Source: Paraburkholderia sp. Ac-20340
GTDB taxonomy: Bacteria > Pseudomonadota > Gammaproteobacteria > Burkholderiales > Burkholderiaceae
DNA: 64,000 bases
Direction: 5' to 3'
Assembly: GCF_017104965.1 (NCBI RefSeq)
Contig: NZ_JAAGPR010000008.1
Location: forward strand, 265,748 to 329,747
This document shows, piece by piece, positions 46,897-56,130 of the stretch; the first letter of the stretch is position 1, and each line of letters starts with the position of its first letter. The translations under genes and the position numbers were made by a program. The notes below the pieces were generated by a model, which saw nothing but the letters and a program-made list of their open reading frames with translations, was not told the DNA's origin and did no database searches.

Positions 46897-47781
46897 ATGC
46901 AGACATCTTCCTGGTTGATCGGCGTCGATGGTGGCGGTACGGGCACGCGGGTCGTCCTGGGCGACGCGCATGGCAAGGAACTCGCCCGTGCGAGCGCGGG
47001 GCCCTCGGGGCTGGGGCTCGGCATCGGGCGCGCCTGGCAGTCGATCGAGGAAGGCGCGCGCGCCGCGTTCGCGCAGGCGCAGATCGCGTTCGACTGGTCG
47101 CAATGCGTGCTCGGTTGCGGGCTGGCGGGCGTGAACAATCCTGACTGGCTTGCAGCGTTTCGCACCGCCGCACCGCCGGTTGCGGGCCTCGCCGTGGAAA
47201 GCGATGCCTACACCACGCTGCTCGGCGCGCACGGCGGAGAAGCGGGCGTGGTCGTGGCGCTGGGCACCGGCAGCATCGCGGCGGCGCTCGATGCGTCGGG
47301 CGCTTGCCGCATTGCGGGCGGTTTCGGCTTTCCGTCCGGCGACGAGGCGAGCGGCGCGTGGTTCGGCCTGCGCGCCATCACGTGGGCGCAGCAGTCGCTC
47401 GACGGCCGGGTCGCGCCTGATGCGCTCTCGCAGGCCCTGCTCGCGCACACCGGCGCGGCCGATCGCGACAGCCTGATCGTCTGGCTCTGCGCCGCGAATC
47501 AGACCGCCTATGCGAGCCTTGCGCCCGTGGTGCTCGCCCATCGCGGCCATCCGTTTGTGGCGAAGCTGCTGGCCGAAGCCGGCGAGGCCGTCGCGCGCAT
47601 GATCACGGCGCTGGACCCGGCGGCCGCGCTGCCCGTGGCGCTGGCGGGCGGTCTGGGTGCGCCGCTGAGCGAGTGGGTGCCGCAAGCCATGCGCGAGCGT
47701 CTGCGCGCGCCGCTCGCGGATTCGGCCAGCGGGGCCTTGCGGCTGGCGTTGCGCGAAACCGGGCGCATGAGTGCAGCGTGA
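46897..47781 (+). CDS. BadF/BadG/BcrA/BcrD-type ATPase, probable N-acetylglucosamine (sugar) kinase
   Basis: The chosen ATG (GGAG 11 nt upstream; 46873 is the alternative) gives 294 residues. The actin-like ATPase fold is shown by LIGVDGGGTGTRVVLGD (phosphate 1), VVALGTGSIAAALDASG (phosphate 2) and VALAGGLGAPLSEWVPQAMR (adenosine). Bacterial relatives of this length phosphorylate glucosamine or N-acetylglucosamine. The substrate cannot be proven from sequence and no amino-sugar genes are adjacent. Confidence 0.83.
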   Translation: MQTSSWLIGVDGGGTGTRVVLGDAHGKELARASAGPSGLGLGIGRAWQSIEEGARAAFAQAQIAFDWSQCVLGCGLAGVNNPDWLAAFRTAAPPVAGLAVESDAYTTLLGAHGGEAGVVVALGTGSIAAALDASGACRIAGGFGFPSGDEASGAWFGLRAITWAQQSLDGRVAPDALSQALLAHTGAADRDSLIVWLCAANQTAYASLAPVVLAHRGHPFVAKLLAEAGEAVARMITALDPAAALPVALAGGLGAPLSEWVPQAMRERLRAPLADSASGALRLALRETGRMSAA

Positions 47782-47866
47782 AGCGCTGCGCGGGTCTGTC
47801 CCAAAAACGCGCCCGTCGTGTTCGGGTGCTAGCATTGACGGTTTCCCGCTAGCCGCCTGAATTGCC

Positions 47867-48691
47867 ATGTACAAGGTTATCGCCACCGATCTCGACGGAA
47901 CGCTGCTCAACGCCGACCATCAACTGGACCCGTTCACGGTCGCCACGCTGAACAAGCTCGACGCACAGGGGCTGACGTTCATCATCGCCACGGGCCGTCA
48001 TTACAGCGATGTGGCCGGTATTCGCGACATCCTCGGGATTCCGGCGTATCTGATCACGTCGAATGGCGCGCGCGTGCATGGCCCCGACAACGCGCTGCTG
48101 CACGCGAGCAATCTGCCCGAGCCGATGGTGCGCCGCCTCGTCGCGCCGGATACGGTGGGCGCGCATGGCCGCGTCATCGTGAGCCTCTACACGGATACGG
48201 AGTGGTTCATCGACCGCGACGCGCCCGAACTGCTCGCGTTCCATCAGGATTCCGGCTTCACGTACCGCGTGACCGAAGATCTGGCCACGCTCGGCGGCGC
48301 GGGTATTGCCAAGGCGCTGTATATCGGCGAGCCGGCCGATCTCGCGCATGTGGAAGCCAGCCTCACGCGCGAATTCGGCGACGCGCTCTATATCACCTAT
48401 TCGCTGCCCGATTGCCTCGAAGTGATGGTTGCGGGCGTGTCGAAGGGACGCGCGCTGCGTGTCGTGCTGGAACAACTCAATGTGGATGCCGCGCGCTGCG
48501 TCGCGTTCGGCGACAACATGAACGATATCGACCTGCTCGAAACGGCAGGCCATCCGTTCATGATGAATAACGCGAATCCGCTGCTGATGGAGCGTCTGCC
48601 GAAGGTGCCGCGCATCGGCAACAACTTCGAGGCGGGCGTTGCGCATCATCTGCGCAAGCTGTTCGCGATCGACGACGAAATCGCGGGCTAG
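47867..48691 (+). CDS. Cof-type HAD-superfamily sugar-phosphate phosphatase
   Basis: The 274-residue protein has HAD motif I at the start (YKVIATDLDGTLLNADHQLD), motif II Thr in IIATGRHYSDV, and motif IV GDNMNDIDLLETAG, with a C2B cap of the Cof/YbiV type between. Such enzymes dephosphorylate sugar phosphates, pyridoxal phosphate or flavin mononucleotide. It is 85 nt after the kinase-like gene on the same strand and may be co-transcribed. Confidence 0.93.
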   Translation: MYKVIATDLDGTLLNADHQLDPFTVATLNKLDAQGLTFIIATGRHYSDVAGIRDILGIPAYLITSNGARVHGPDNALLHASNLPEPMVRRLVAPDTVGAHGRVIVSLYTDTEWFIDRDAPELLAFHQDSGFTYRVTEDLATLGGAGIAKALYIGEPADLAHVEASLTREFGDALYITYSLPDCLEVMVAGVSKGRALRVVLEQLNVDAARCVAFGDNMNDIDLLETAGHPFMMNNANPLLMERLPKVPRIGNNFEAGVAHHLRKLFAIDDEIAG

Positions 48692-48712
48692 ATCCCGAGT
48701 TAAAGCGCTTCG

Positions 48713-48740
48713 TTAAAAGCCCGCGTTTTATTGCGCGGGC
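48713..48740 (-). terminator. Terminator overlapping the end of the histidine-phosphatase gene
   Basis: On the minus strand GCCCGCG, loop CAATAAAA, CGCGGGC, then TTTTAACG. The stop codon of the gene lies in the loop. Confidence 0.7.
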
Positions 48741-49435
48741 GTCTGCGATGCCGGCTGCGGCGCGGGCAAGCCTGCGCACGGGCAATCGTCGGCGACACCA
48801 TCCAGATCCTCGCGATCGTGGCTGAAGCGCAGGCGCGGCGAGCCATTCGTCCAGTCCACGCGCACGACATAGATACTGTCGAAATCCGCGCTCTTCCATT
48901 TAGGCACGTCGGACGCCGAACCGCCGTGTTCGGCGACCATCTTGCGCACCAGCGTTTCGATCTCGCGATGTTCCCAGCCGATCAGCACCGTGCGATTGCG
49001 CATCGATGGATCGAGCAGGGTTTTCTCCAGCGCATGCGTGTGCGAATGGCCGTAGGGCGTCTGGATCGGCAGTCCGAACTGAATTGCGGTGGGCTCGACC
49101 GTCGCAAGCGGGCGCACATAGTAATAAGCGTGGCCGCGATCGTCTTTCTGCTCGCCCGGGTCCGGCGCGTAGACCGCGTCCGGTTTGCCGTATTTCGCGG
49201 CGATCACAGCAGGCAACGCCAGCGCGCGGTTCAGGCCTTTGCAGTTGAGCTGGCCGAGCCCTTCTGCGGGCTTTTCGCCGTGGCGCACGAAGATCAGCGT
49301 CGTGGTGTTGGCCGCATCGGGCGTGCTGGCGGCGTAGGCCATGCCCGCGCTGGCGAGCAGACCGCCAGTCGCGGCGAACCATTGCAGCGCCATCGATCCA
49401 GCGAGACGCCCCAGCGAATATCGTGAATGCTTCAT
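48728..49435 (-). CDS. Secreted histidine-phosphatase-superfamily protein
   Basis: A 235-residue protein with a signal peptide (MALQWFAATGGLLASAGMAY, cleavage after AYA). The phosphate-binding motif is LIFVRHGEKP, with a second conserved His in GWEHREIETLV. The C-terminus is Pro/Ala/Gln-rich and has two Cys (CPCAG). Family members are phosphatases or phosphoglycerate mutases; the export signal suggests a periplasmic phosphatase, but the substrate is unknown. Confidence 0.8.
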   Translation of the reverse strand: MKHSRYSLGRLAGSMALQWFAATGGLLASAGMAYAASTPDAANTTTLIFVRHGEKPAEGLGQLNCKGLNRALALPAVIAAKYGKPDAVYAPDPGEQKDDRGHAYYYVRPLATVEPTAIQFGLPIQTPYGHSHTHALEKTLLDPSMRNRTVLIGWEHREIETLVRKMVAEHGGSASDVPKWKSADFDSIYVVRVDWTNGSPRLRFSHDREDLDGVADDCPCAGLPAPQPASQTPAQ

Positions 49436-49525
49436 GCCGCGCGCCTTGCCTGGAAGTTGGAGGGTGCGCCGATTCTAGCAGTGGCGCCAACGCACCCGGC
49501 GCGAGCCTCGCAGGCTCACGCGCAT

Positions 49526-49553
49526 AAAAAACGGGCGCCGCAGCGCCCGTTTT
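49526..49553 (-). terminator. Rho-independent terminator after aqpZ
   Basis: AACGGGCGC and GCGCCCGTT flank a 4-nt loop; on the minus strand TTTTTATGCG follows. Confidence 0.85.
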
Positions 49554-49579
49554 CACACAGCTACGATATTTGCGCGACT

Positions 49580-50326
49580 TTACGCCTTCACGCGCGCGGC
49601 CAGTTCTGCCACGGCTTCGCGGCGGCCCGCGATCAGCGGATACACCACGCCCGCAATCACCGCACCGATGATCGGCGCGACCCAGAACAGCCACAGTTGC
49701 GAGATCGCTTCGCCGCCGACGAACAGCGCCGGGCCGGTCGAGCGCGCCGGATTCACCGAGGTATTGGTGACCGGAATCGAGATCAGATGGATCAGCGTGA
49801 GACACAGGCCGATGGCGATCGGGGCGAAACCGGCCGGCGCGCGCACATCGGTCGCGCCGAGAATCACGAACAGGAAGAACGCCGTCATCACGACTTCGCA
49901 GACGAAGGCGGCGGCGAGCGTGTAGTGGCCCGGCGATTGATCGCCGTAACCGTTGGTGGCGAAACCGCTGGCGACGAGGTCGAAGCCCGGCTTGCCGGTG
50001 GCGATGCAGGCCAGCACGGCCGCGCCGATCACCGCGCCAATCACCTGCGCGACGATGTACGGCAGCAGGTCGCGCGCCGGGAAGCGGCCCGCGACGGTCA
50101 GGCCGACGCTCACCGCCGGATTCAGATGGCAGCCCGAAATATGGCCGATGGCGAACGCCATGGTCAGCACGGTCAGGCCGAAGGCGAGCGACACGCCCAC
50201 GAAACCGATGCCGAGACCGTGAACCGGCCCGGCGAAATTGGCGGCGAGAACGGCGCTGCCGCAGCCGCCGAGAACCAGCCAGAAAGTGCCGAACATTTCG
50301 GCCAGAAGTCGTTTGGATAAGTGCAT
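49580..50326 (-). CDS. aqpZ: Aquaporin Z (water channel)
   Basis: A 248-residue six-helix inner-membrane channel with both NPA boxes, [20 protein letters not shown] and [19 protein letters not shown]. Residues after the second box (ARSTGPA) fit the water-selective AqpZ group rather than glycerol facilitators, which have Asp there. GAGG precedes the ATG. It is transcribed alone. Confidence 0.95.
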   Translation of the reverse strand: MHLSKRLLAEMFGTFWLVLGGCGSAVLAANFAGPVHGLGIGFVGVSLAFGLTVLTMAFAIGHISGCHLNPAVSVGLTVAGRFPARDLLPYIVAQVIGAVIGAAVLACIATGKPGFDLVASGFATNGYGDQSPGHYTLAAAFVCEVVMTAFFLFVILGATDVRAPAGFAPIAIGLCLTLIHLISIPVTNTSVNPARSTGPALFVGGEAISQLWLFWVAPIIGAVIAGVVYPLIAGRREAVAELAARVKA

Positions 50327-50615
50327 TGTTAGACGCCTCGAAAAGTCATTTGACGGGGAGCCGAATAAAGCACCGGCACCGGGAAATGCCAGATTCTAGG
50401 GAGTCGCGAAAAGCACGGGTGTCAAGGATTGTCAATTCCGATGTAATTGTTCTCATTATTGCGCTGGATGCGTTCCGAATTCCGCCAACTGCATAACGTT
50501 CTTAATTGAAGAAATTAAGCGATAAAACAGTATTAGCAGCGATTGCTTATTCTCTTATTTACGTCTAATCTCCGATCGAGTCACTTAGATTGACAATGAA
50601 GGGGGAGAGGAAAAA

Positions 50616-50912
50616 ATGTCGCAATACTCAGAACTGAAGGCGCAGATCGCCCGGCTTCAGGCCCAGGCTGACGAAGCCCGGCGCACCGAAATCGCGGATG
50701 TCATCAACATGATCCGGGAGAAAATCGCGGAGTATGGATTGTCGGCGCAGGACCTCGGTTTCGCCGTCGCCGCCCGGCGCGGACGCCCGCCCAAGAAGGC
50801 GCCGCTGCCGGCGCGCTATCAGGACCCCAAGTCCGGCGCGACCTGGAGCGGGCGCGGCAAGCCGCCCAAATGGATCGCCGGCAAGAACCGCGAACGCTAT
50901 CTGATCGCCTGA
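50616..50912 (+). CDS. H-NS-family nucleoid-associated protein
   Basis: A 98-residue protein of the short betaproteobacterial H-NS type. The N-terminal half is a coiled-coil oligomerisation region (YSELKAQIARLQAQADEARR). The C-terminal half holds the basic loop RRGRPPKKAP and the DNA-binding core YQDPKSGATWSGRGKPPKWI, the H-NS AT-hook-like motif. A very strong ribosome site (GGGGGAGAGG) precedes the ATG, so high expression is likely. The 290 bp upstream is the most AT-rich stretch around, fitting autoregulation. It may silence AT-rich regions such as those near flhDC. Confidence 0.9.
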   Translation: MSQYSELKAQIARLQAQADEARRTEIADVINMIREKIAEYGLSAQDLGFAVAARRGRPPKKAPLPARYQDPKSGATWSGRGKPPKWIAGKNRERYLIA

Positions 50913-50943
50913 CCGGCCCGCTTAAGCGCAATCCGGCACGCAA

Positions 50944-50980
50944 TAAAAAAGAGCCGCATGAAACATGCGGCTCTTTTTAT
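50944..50980 (+). terminator. Bidirectional terminator after the H-NS-like gene
   Basis: AAAAAGAGCCGCATG pairs with CATGCGGCTCTTTTT (15 bp, 3-nt loop). Confidence 0.92.
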
Positions 50981-51095
50981 ATGTGATCGGGAATTACGCT
51001 AATTCGGCGTACGCAAACGATTCACATTGCCCATTTGTGGTGCTTTTATCGCATCGATAGCGTTTTCTGCGAAATAGCGAAACGCCCGATCAAAC

Positions 51096-52163
51096 TCAAG
51101 CGCCCGCTGCAACTCGACGCAGCACCGGACGCTGGGCGGCTTCGATCAGCGTCGAATAGCTTTCGACATAATTACTCGCCATCGTGTGCGAAGTGAAACG
51201 ACGCTCGAATTGCGCACGAATCGCATCGCGCGAAAGCGAGTCGATATTCTGCAGCGCCGCCACGGCGCCCTGAACGTCTTCGCAGATGAAACCGGTCACG
51301 CCCGGATCGATCACTTCAGGCACCGAACCGCGGTTGAACGCGATCACCGGCGTGCCGCACGCCATCGACTCGATCATCACGAGGCCGAACGGCTCGGACC
51401 AGTCGATCGGGAACAGCAGCGCCTTGGCGCCCGAGAGGAATTCCGGCTTCTGGGCTTCGTTGATCTCGCCGACAAATTCCACGTGCGCCTGCGACAGCAG
51501 CGGCTCGATCTCGTTCTTGAAGTAATCCTGGTCGACCTTGTCCACCTTGGCGGCGATCTTCAGCGGCAGACCCGAAAGCGCGGCGATCTTGATGGCCGTA
51601 TCCACACGCTTTTCCGGGCAGATGCGGCCAAGAAACGCGAGATATTCGGGCTTCTTGCTCGTCTGCGGCGTGAGCAGATTCTTCGGCAGGCCGTGATAGA
51701 TCGTGTTGAGCCAGTTGGCCTGATGCAGCGGCTGGCGCTGCGAATCCGAAATCGAAATCACCGGCGCCTGCGGGAACGAATCGAACACCGGCTGCAGTTC
51801 CGGCAGATCGAGACGGCCGTGCAGCGTGGTGACGAACGGCGTGTCGAGCGTCGAGAACAGCGGGAACGGCAGGTAATCGAGGTGGAAATGCAGCACGTCG
51901 AATTCGTGCGCCATGCGGCGAACGCGTTCAAGCAGGACGATGTGCGGCGCCAGCGCGTCGCGCACGGTCTGGTCGAGGCGCAGGGCGCGCGGCCAGGCCG
52001 CTTGGAGCTTTGCCGAGGTGACCGAATCGCCGCTGGCGAACAGCGTCACCTCGTGGCCTTGTTCGACCAGCGCTTCGGTCAGATAGGACACGACGCGCTC
52101 GGTGCCGCCGTAAAGCTTCGGCGGGACGGCTTCGTAAAGTGGCGCAATTTGTGCGATTCGCAT
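51096..52163 (-). CDS. GT4-family glycosyltransferase
   Basis: The ATG 8 nt after AAGGAG gives 355 residues, starting MRIAQIAPLYEAVPPKLYGG. GT-B fold features are the N-terminal GGTERVVSYLTEALVEQGHE and the C-terminal LAFLGRICPEKRVDTAIKIA, then DWSEPFGLVMIESMACGTPV with the E-x7-E donor motif, and NRGSVPEVIDPGVTGF. No membrane anchor is present. It transfers a sugar from a nucleotide donor to an unknown acceptor. It lies alone between the H-NS-like gene and flhDC. Confidence 0.92.
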   Translation of the reverse strand: MRIAQIAPLYEAVPPKLYGGTERVVSYLTEALVEQGHEVTLFASGDSVTSAKLQAAWPRALRLDQTVRDALAPHIVLLERVRRMAHEFDVLHFHLDYLPFPLFSTLDTPFVTTLHGRLDLPELQPVFDSFPQAPVISISDSQRQPLHQANWLNTIYHGLPKNLLTPQTSKKPEYLAFLGRICPEKRVDTAIKIAALSGLPLKIAAKVDKVDQDYFKNEIEPLLSQAHVEFVGEINEAQKPEFLSGAKALLFPIDWSEPFGLVMIESMACGTPVIAFNRGSVPEVIDPGVTGFICEDVQGAVAALQNIDSLSRDAIRAQFERRFTSHTMASNYVESYSTLIEAAQRPVLRRVAAGA

Positions 52164-52777
52164 TGGCTTGATCTCCTTGGCAAAAACCGCATGTCTACGA
52201 CGACGACCCATCGAAAATTAACGGGGGCACTGCGGTATCGGGTTATCCCTGATTCCGATTATGGGCATTTGAATTCACGTTACGAGTTGTTTTGCAAACG
52301 CTTAATGTTGTTACAGCGGGATACATGGGCTGTAAGCGGCGGTTGCAAGACGTGACGCCGGTCTGCACGGCGATGCCGGCGGGGCCAATACGCAATTGGT
52401 GTGCCTGCGCACAGACAATGGTTTCGACCCCCGTTAATAATTCGAATTGGGTACCCTGAGGATTGTTACGTGGCTATGAAAAGCCTTTTATAATCTCCAG
52501 AGGATTAGGCTGATATGCCTTCGGCATGAGTCACACAGCCTCCCATCTTACTTTTCTACCGATTGTCAGAAAAATTCCTACATAAAAAGGGAAGTTTTTC
52601 TCGCAACGCGTCGCGGCATCCTTCCGATTTTCTTTTGCGTGTGGCGTCGCCACAATGCGAGGACGACCACTAAACGGGCCGTTTGCTTTGTCGTGCGCCA
52701 TTGCGCACTGCATTTCACGGGCAAACGTTTCCGTATCAGGCCTGACCAGCCGCTACGTTTCGAATTCGGGGGAATCC
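52164..52777. promoter_or_regulatory. Long AT-rich regulatory region upstream of flhDC
   Basis: 614 bp without a gene, noticeably more AT-rich than its surroundings. A plus-strand TATAAT (52489-52494) with TTACGT 17 nt upstream (or TTGTTA at 20) is a likely flhDC promoter, giving a leader of about 280 nt. Just after it lies a small hairpin (ATGCC-TTC-GGCAT, near 52515). In enteric bacteria flhDC also has a long, heavily regulated upstream region. No coding frame in it is supported. Confidence 0.5.
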
Positions 52778-53095
52778 ATGAGCGCGACGACGCCAAGCGA
52801 CATGCTCAGCGAGATCAAGGAAGTCAATCTGTCGTATCTGTTGCTCGCCCAGCGCCTGCTGCGCGAGGACCGTCCGACGGGGATGTTCCGTATGGGCATT
52901 TCGGCGCAGCTTGCCGAGGTGCTCGCCAATCTGACGTTCGCGCAGACTGCGCGCCTCGCATCGTCCAACCAGCTGCTTTGCCGTTTCCGTTTCGACGATC
53001 ACGCCATCCTGGGCGCGCTCGCCGACAAGGGCAAATCCGCACAGACCCATTCCGCCATCCTGATGGCCGGCCAGAGCGTCGAACAGGTCGGCTGA
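52778..53095 (+). CDS. flhD: Flagellar transcriptional activator subunit FlhD
   Basis: FlhD forms the FlhD4C2 complex that turns on the class II flagellar genes. The 105-residue protein (MSATTPSDMLSEIKEVNLSY) matches enteric FlhD in INLSYLLLAQRL-like VNLSYLLLAQRLLREDRPTG and in QLLCRFRFDDHAILGAL, but is a little shorter at the C-terminus. The ATG follows GGGGGA. flhC follows after 109 nt; the gap holds no other gene. Confidence 0.94.
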   Translation: MSATTPSDMLSEIKEVNLSYLLLAQRLLREDRPTGMFRMGISAQLAEVLANLTFAQTARLASSNQLLCRFRFDDHAILGALADKGKSAQTHSAILMAGQSVEQVG

Positions 53096-53204
53096 GTCGA
53101 CCGGCTTCGCTGCACGGCTCTGACGGAGCCCGGCGCGGCGCAGGCGCAGAAAAGCGCGGGGTCCGCATGCGGACCGCCGGTTTGCGGGTCGATGCGGGAG
53201 CCGA

Positions 53205-53795
53205 ATGGCGACAAAAAGTGTGGTACTCGAGGTCAAGGAGATCGCACTGGCGATCGAGCTGATCGAACTGGGCGCGCGGCTGCAACTGCTCGAAGCGGAA
53301 ACCTCGCTGTCGCGCGATCGCCTGATCCGCCTTTACAAGGAAGTGAAGGGCGAATCGCCGCCCAAGGGCATGCTGCCGTTCTCGACCGACTGGTTCATGA
53401 CGTGGCAGCCCAACGTGCATTCCTCGCTGTTCTACAACACCTATCTGTTCATGAACGGCCACGGCCGTTGTGATCCGGTGCGCGCGATCGTCAAGAGCTA
53501 CCGGCTCTATCTCGAACACGTGCGCATCCAGGAAGACGAACCCGCCTTGAGTCTCACGCGCGCCTGGACACTGGTGCGTTACTTCGCCTCAGGGCTGCTG
53601 CAGATGACGCGCTGCACGCGCTGTGGCGGGCGTTTTGTCGCGCATGCGCACGAACCGCAGCGCTACTACGTGTGCGGGCTGTGCCAGCCGCCATCGCGCG
53701 CGGGACGCACGCGGCGCGCGCCGGCCGGCGTTGCTGCCAGCGTTTCGGCCAGCGCCCACCCGGCGCCCATGCTGCCGGGCACAGGCGGCGCGTGA
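53205..53795 (+). CDS. flhC: Flagellar transcriptional activator subunit FlhC
   Basis: The 196-residue partner of FlhD, which contacts DNA. It has LIELGARLQLLEAETSLSRD, YKEVKGESPPKGMLPFSTDW, and the four-Cys zinc site TRCGGRFVAHAHEP with YYVCGLCQPP. GGGAG precedes the ATG. The C-terminus adds a basic, Ala-rich tail of about 25 residues. The flhDC pair sits in front of motAB and the chemotaxis genes, the usual betaproteobacterial order. Confidence 0.95.
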   Translation: MATKSVVLEVKEIALAIELIELGARLQLLEAETSLSRDRLIRLYKEVKGESPPKGMLPFSTDWFMTWQPNVHSSLFYNTYLFMNGHGRCDPVRAIVKSYRLYLEHVRIQEDEPALSLTRAWTLVRYFASGLLQMTRCTRCGGRFVAHAHEPQRYYVCGLCQPPSRAGRTRRAPAGVAASVSASAHPAPMLPGTGGA

Positions 53796-53985
53796 GCGCG
53801 GCGCCGTTTCCAGCAGGTAAGGCAATGAAATGCAGCCGCAAATTGGCGACAGATTGCCACTTCATTCCGCCGACGAATTCATCGATGAAACATCGCCCGC
53901 CGCCGCGTGAGCGCGTCCGCGCGGCGCGGCTTCGCGGGCCGGCGCCGATTCGTCGCGCCACAGCAGGCCAGCACCCATCCAGGCT

Positions 53986-54012
53986 CAAAGTTTTCCGCGT
54001 CCGTGCCGTAAA
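53986..54012 (+). promoter_or_regulatory. Sigma-28 (FliA)-type promoter of the motA operon
   Basis: CAAAGTTT, an 11-nt spacer and GCCGTAAA match TAAAGTTT-N11-GCCGATAA at 13 of 16 positions, with exact spacing. Transcription would start about 57 nt before the motA GTG. It makes motAB-che a late (class III) flagellar operon. Confidence 0.78.
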
Positions 54013-54075
54013 CCCTTCTAAGGGCGCGGGCCAATGGCGGCTCGCAGCGCAATCTTCTCCAGTGAGGACCCGTCT

Positions 54076-54936
54076 GTGCTGATTATCGTTGGAACTCTCG
54101 TGACGCTCGTTTGCGTCTTCGGCGGCTATGCCATGGAGGGTGGCCACCTTGGCGCTCTTATGCAGCCGGTCGAAGTGCTGATGATCGCCGGGGCGGGACT
54201 CGGCGCGTTCATCCTCGGCAACGGCATGAAGACGATCAAGGCGACGCTGCGCGTGCTGCCCGCCTTGTTCAAGGGCTCGAAGTACAGCAAGGACGTGTAC
54301 ATGGAGCTGCTCGCGCTGCTCTACGTCCTGCTGGCGAAAGCGCGCAAGGAAGGCACGCTGACGCTCGAAGCCGATATCGACGACCCGCAGAAAAGCCCGA
54401 TCTTCACGCAATACCCGAAGATCCTGGCCGACCATCACATCGTCGAATTCCTCACCGACTACCTGCGTCTGATGGTGGGCGGCAACATGAACGCGTTCGA
54501 AATCGAAAGCCTCATGGACGAGGAAATCGAAACCCATCACGCCGAAGGCGAAGCGCCCGCGCATGCGCTGTCGAAGGTGGGTGACGCGATGCCGGCATTC
54601 GGTATCGTCGCCGCGGTGATGGGCGTGGTGCACACGATGGCATCGGCCGACAAGCCGCCTGCCGTGCTCGGCGAGATGATCGCCCAGGCACTGGTGGGCA
54701 CGTTCCTCGGCATTCTGCTGTCGTACGGCCTGATCGGCCCGCTGGCCTCGCTCGCCGAGCAGCGCGTGACCGAATCGACCAAGATGTTCCAGTGCATCAA
54801 GGTGACCATTCTCGCGAGCCTGAACGGCTACGCGCCGGCCATTGCCGTCGAATTCGGCCGCAAGGTGCTGTTCTCGACCGAGCGCCCGTCGTTCTCGGAA
54901 CTCGAAGAACACGTGCGCCGCGTGAAGGCGAAGTAA
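54076..54936 (+). CDS. motA: Flagellar motor stator protein MotA
   Basis: MotA forms the proton-channel stator with MotB in the inner membrane. The GTG start (GAGGA 7 nt upstream) gives 286 residues beginning VLIIVGTLVTLVCVFGGYAM; an ATG at 54034 adds 14 residues that do not fit the family. Four membrane segments are visible at about 2-20, 32-50, 170-190 (MPAFGIVAAVMGVVHTM, with the conserved Pro) and 200-222 (LVGTFLGILLSYGLIGPLAS). The charged cytoplasmic loop lies between. motB follows after 10 nt. Confidence 0.96.
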   Translation: MLIIVGTLVTLVCVFGGYAMEGGHLGALMQPVEVLMIAGAGLGAFILGNGMKTIKATLRVLPALFKGSKYSKDVYMELLALLYVLLAKARKEGTLTLEADIDDPQKSPIFTQYPKILADHHIVEFLTDYLRLMVGGNMNAFEIESLMDEEIETHHAEGEAPAHALSKVGDAMPAFGIVAAVMGVVHTMASADKPPAVLGEMIAQALVGTFLGILLSYGLIGPLASLAEQRVTESTKMFQCIKVTILASLNGYAPAIAVEFGRKVLFSTERPSFSELEEHVRRVKAK

Positions 54937-54946
54937 GGACCGCGCG

Positions 54947-56041
54947 ATGAGCAACAACAAGGACCGCGCGATCGTCGTCAAGCGTGCCGCCCCGAAAAAG
55001 GGCGGCCACCACGGCGGCGCATGGAAGCTCGCCTACGCGGACTTCATGACCGCGATGATGGCGTTCTTCCTGCTGATGTGGCTGCTCAGTTCGGCGTCCA
55101 CGGTGCAGTTGAAGGGCATCGCCGATTACTTCAACCAGCCGCTCAAGGTCACGCTCTGGGGCGGCGACCGCAGCGCGGAAGATTCGTCGATCGTGAAGGG
55201 CGGCGGGCGCGATATCTCCTCGCAGGAAGACGGCATCACGCGTCGCAGCGACGGCCAGACCGAGCGCACGGACCGCAGCACGGTCAAGCACAACGACGAC
55301 GAAGCATCGAAGCAGCAGCAAGGCTCGCTCGAGCGCAAGGAACAGGTGCGCCTGCACGACCTGCAGGTCAAGCTGATGGCCGCGATCGAAGCGAACCCGG
55401 TGCTGCGCCAGTTCAAGCAGCAGATTCGCGTCGATTCGACCTTGCAGGGTCTGCGCATCGAAATCGTCGATTCGCAGAAGCGCCCGATGTTCGCGACGGC
55501 GCGCGATGTGGTCGAGCCGTACATGCACGACATCCTGCAGGCGATCGGCAAGACGCTCAACGACGTGCCCAACCGCATCGTCGTGCAAGGCCACACCGAC
55601 GCCGTGCCGTATGCCGGCGGCGAGAGCGGCTACAGCAACTGGGAACTGTCCGCCGACCGCGCGAACGCCTCGCGCCGCGAGCTGGTCGCAGGCGGCATGG
55701 ACGAATCGAAGGTGCTGCGTGTGCTGGGCCTGGCTTCCACGCAGAACCTGAACAAGGCTGATCCGCTCGACCCGGAAAACCGCCGCATCAGCATCATCGT
55801 GCTCAACAAGAAGTCGGAAGAGGCACTCGAGCACGACGACAGCACCGCGACGACGCTGTCGGACGACGCAGCGGGCTCGGGCAAGGGCTCGTTGCTGCCG
55901 GCGATCAGCGGCGGTGCGGCACCGGCGCCGGACGTGACGAAGGCGCCGCCGGGTGTGGCGCCGGTCGCTCCCGCGGGCGTGTCGCTCGCGCCGGTGGCGG
56001 CGAACGTGGCGCCCGCGATGCCTGGCAAGCCCGCGCCGTAA
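54947..56041 (+). CDS. motB: Flagellar motor stator protein MotB
   Basis: MotB anchors the stator to peptidoglycan. In the 364 residues, GGAWKLAYADFMTAMMAFFL shows the single membrane helix with the proton-carrying Asp (YADF). An Arg/Asp-rich plug and linker follow, then the OmpA-like peptidoglycan-binding domain at about 190-290 (IVVQGHTDAVPY, NWELSADRANASRRELVAGG). The last 60 residues are Ala/Pro-rich and probably disordered. AAGGA precedes the ATG. Confidence 0.96.
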   Translation: MSNNKDRAIVVKRAAPKKGGHHGGAWKLAYADFMTAMMAFFLLMWLLSSASTVQLKGIADYFNQPLKVTLWGGDRSAEDSSIVKGGGRDISSQEDGITRRSDGQTERTDRSTVKHNDDEASKQQQGSLERKEQVRLHDLQVKLMAAIEANPVLRQFKQQIRVDSTLQGLRIEIVDSQKRPMFATARDVVEPYMHDILQAIGKTLNDVPNRIVVQGHTDAVPYAGGESGYSNWELSADRANASRRELVAGGMDESKVLRVLGLASTQNLNKADPLDPENRRISIIVLNKKSEEALEHDDSTATTLSDDAAGSGKGSLLPAISGGAAPAPDVTKAPPGVAPVAPAGVSLAPVAANVAPAMPGKPAP

Positions 56042-56130
56042 GGCGGGGGCGTCCAGGTGAAAGCAGCACAAGCGGTGAACGCAACGAGCGGCGAAACAAT
56101 CGACGGAACAGCAGCGCGAACGAGGAACGG

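Noticed and set aside
54034..54075. ATG at 54034 as the motA start
   Set aside because: The 14 extra residues do not fit MotA, whose membrane helix begins at the GTG at 54076, which has its own GAGGA ribosome site.
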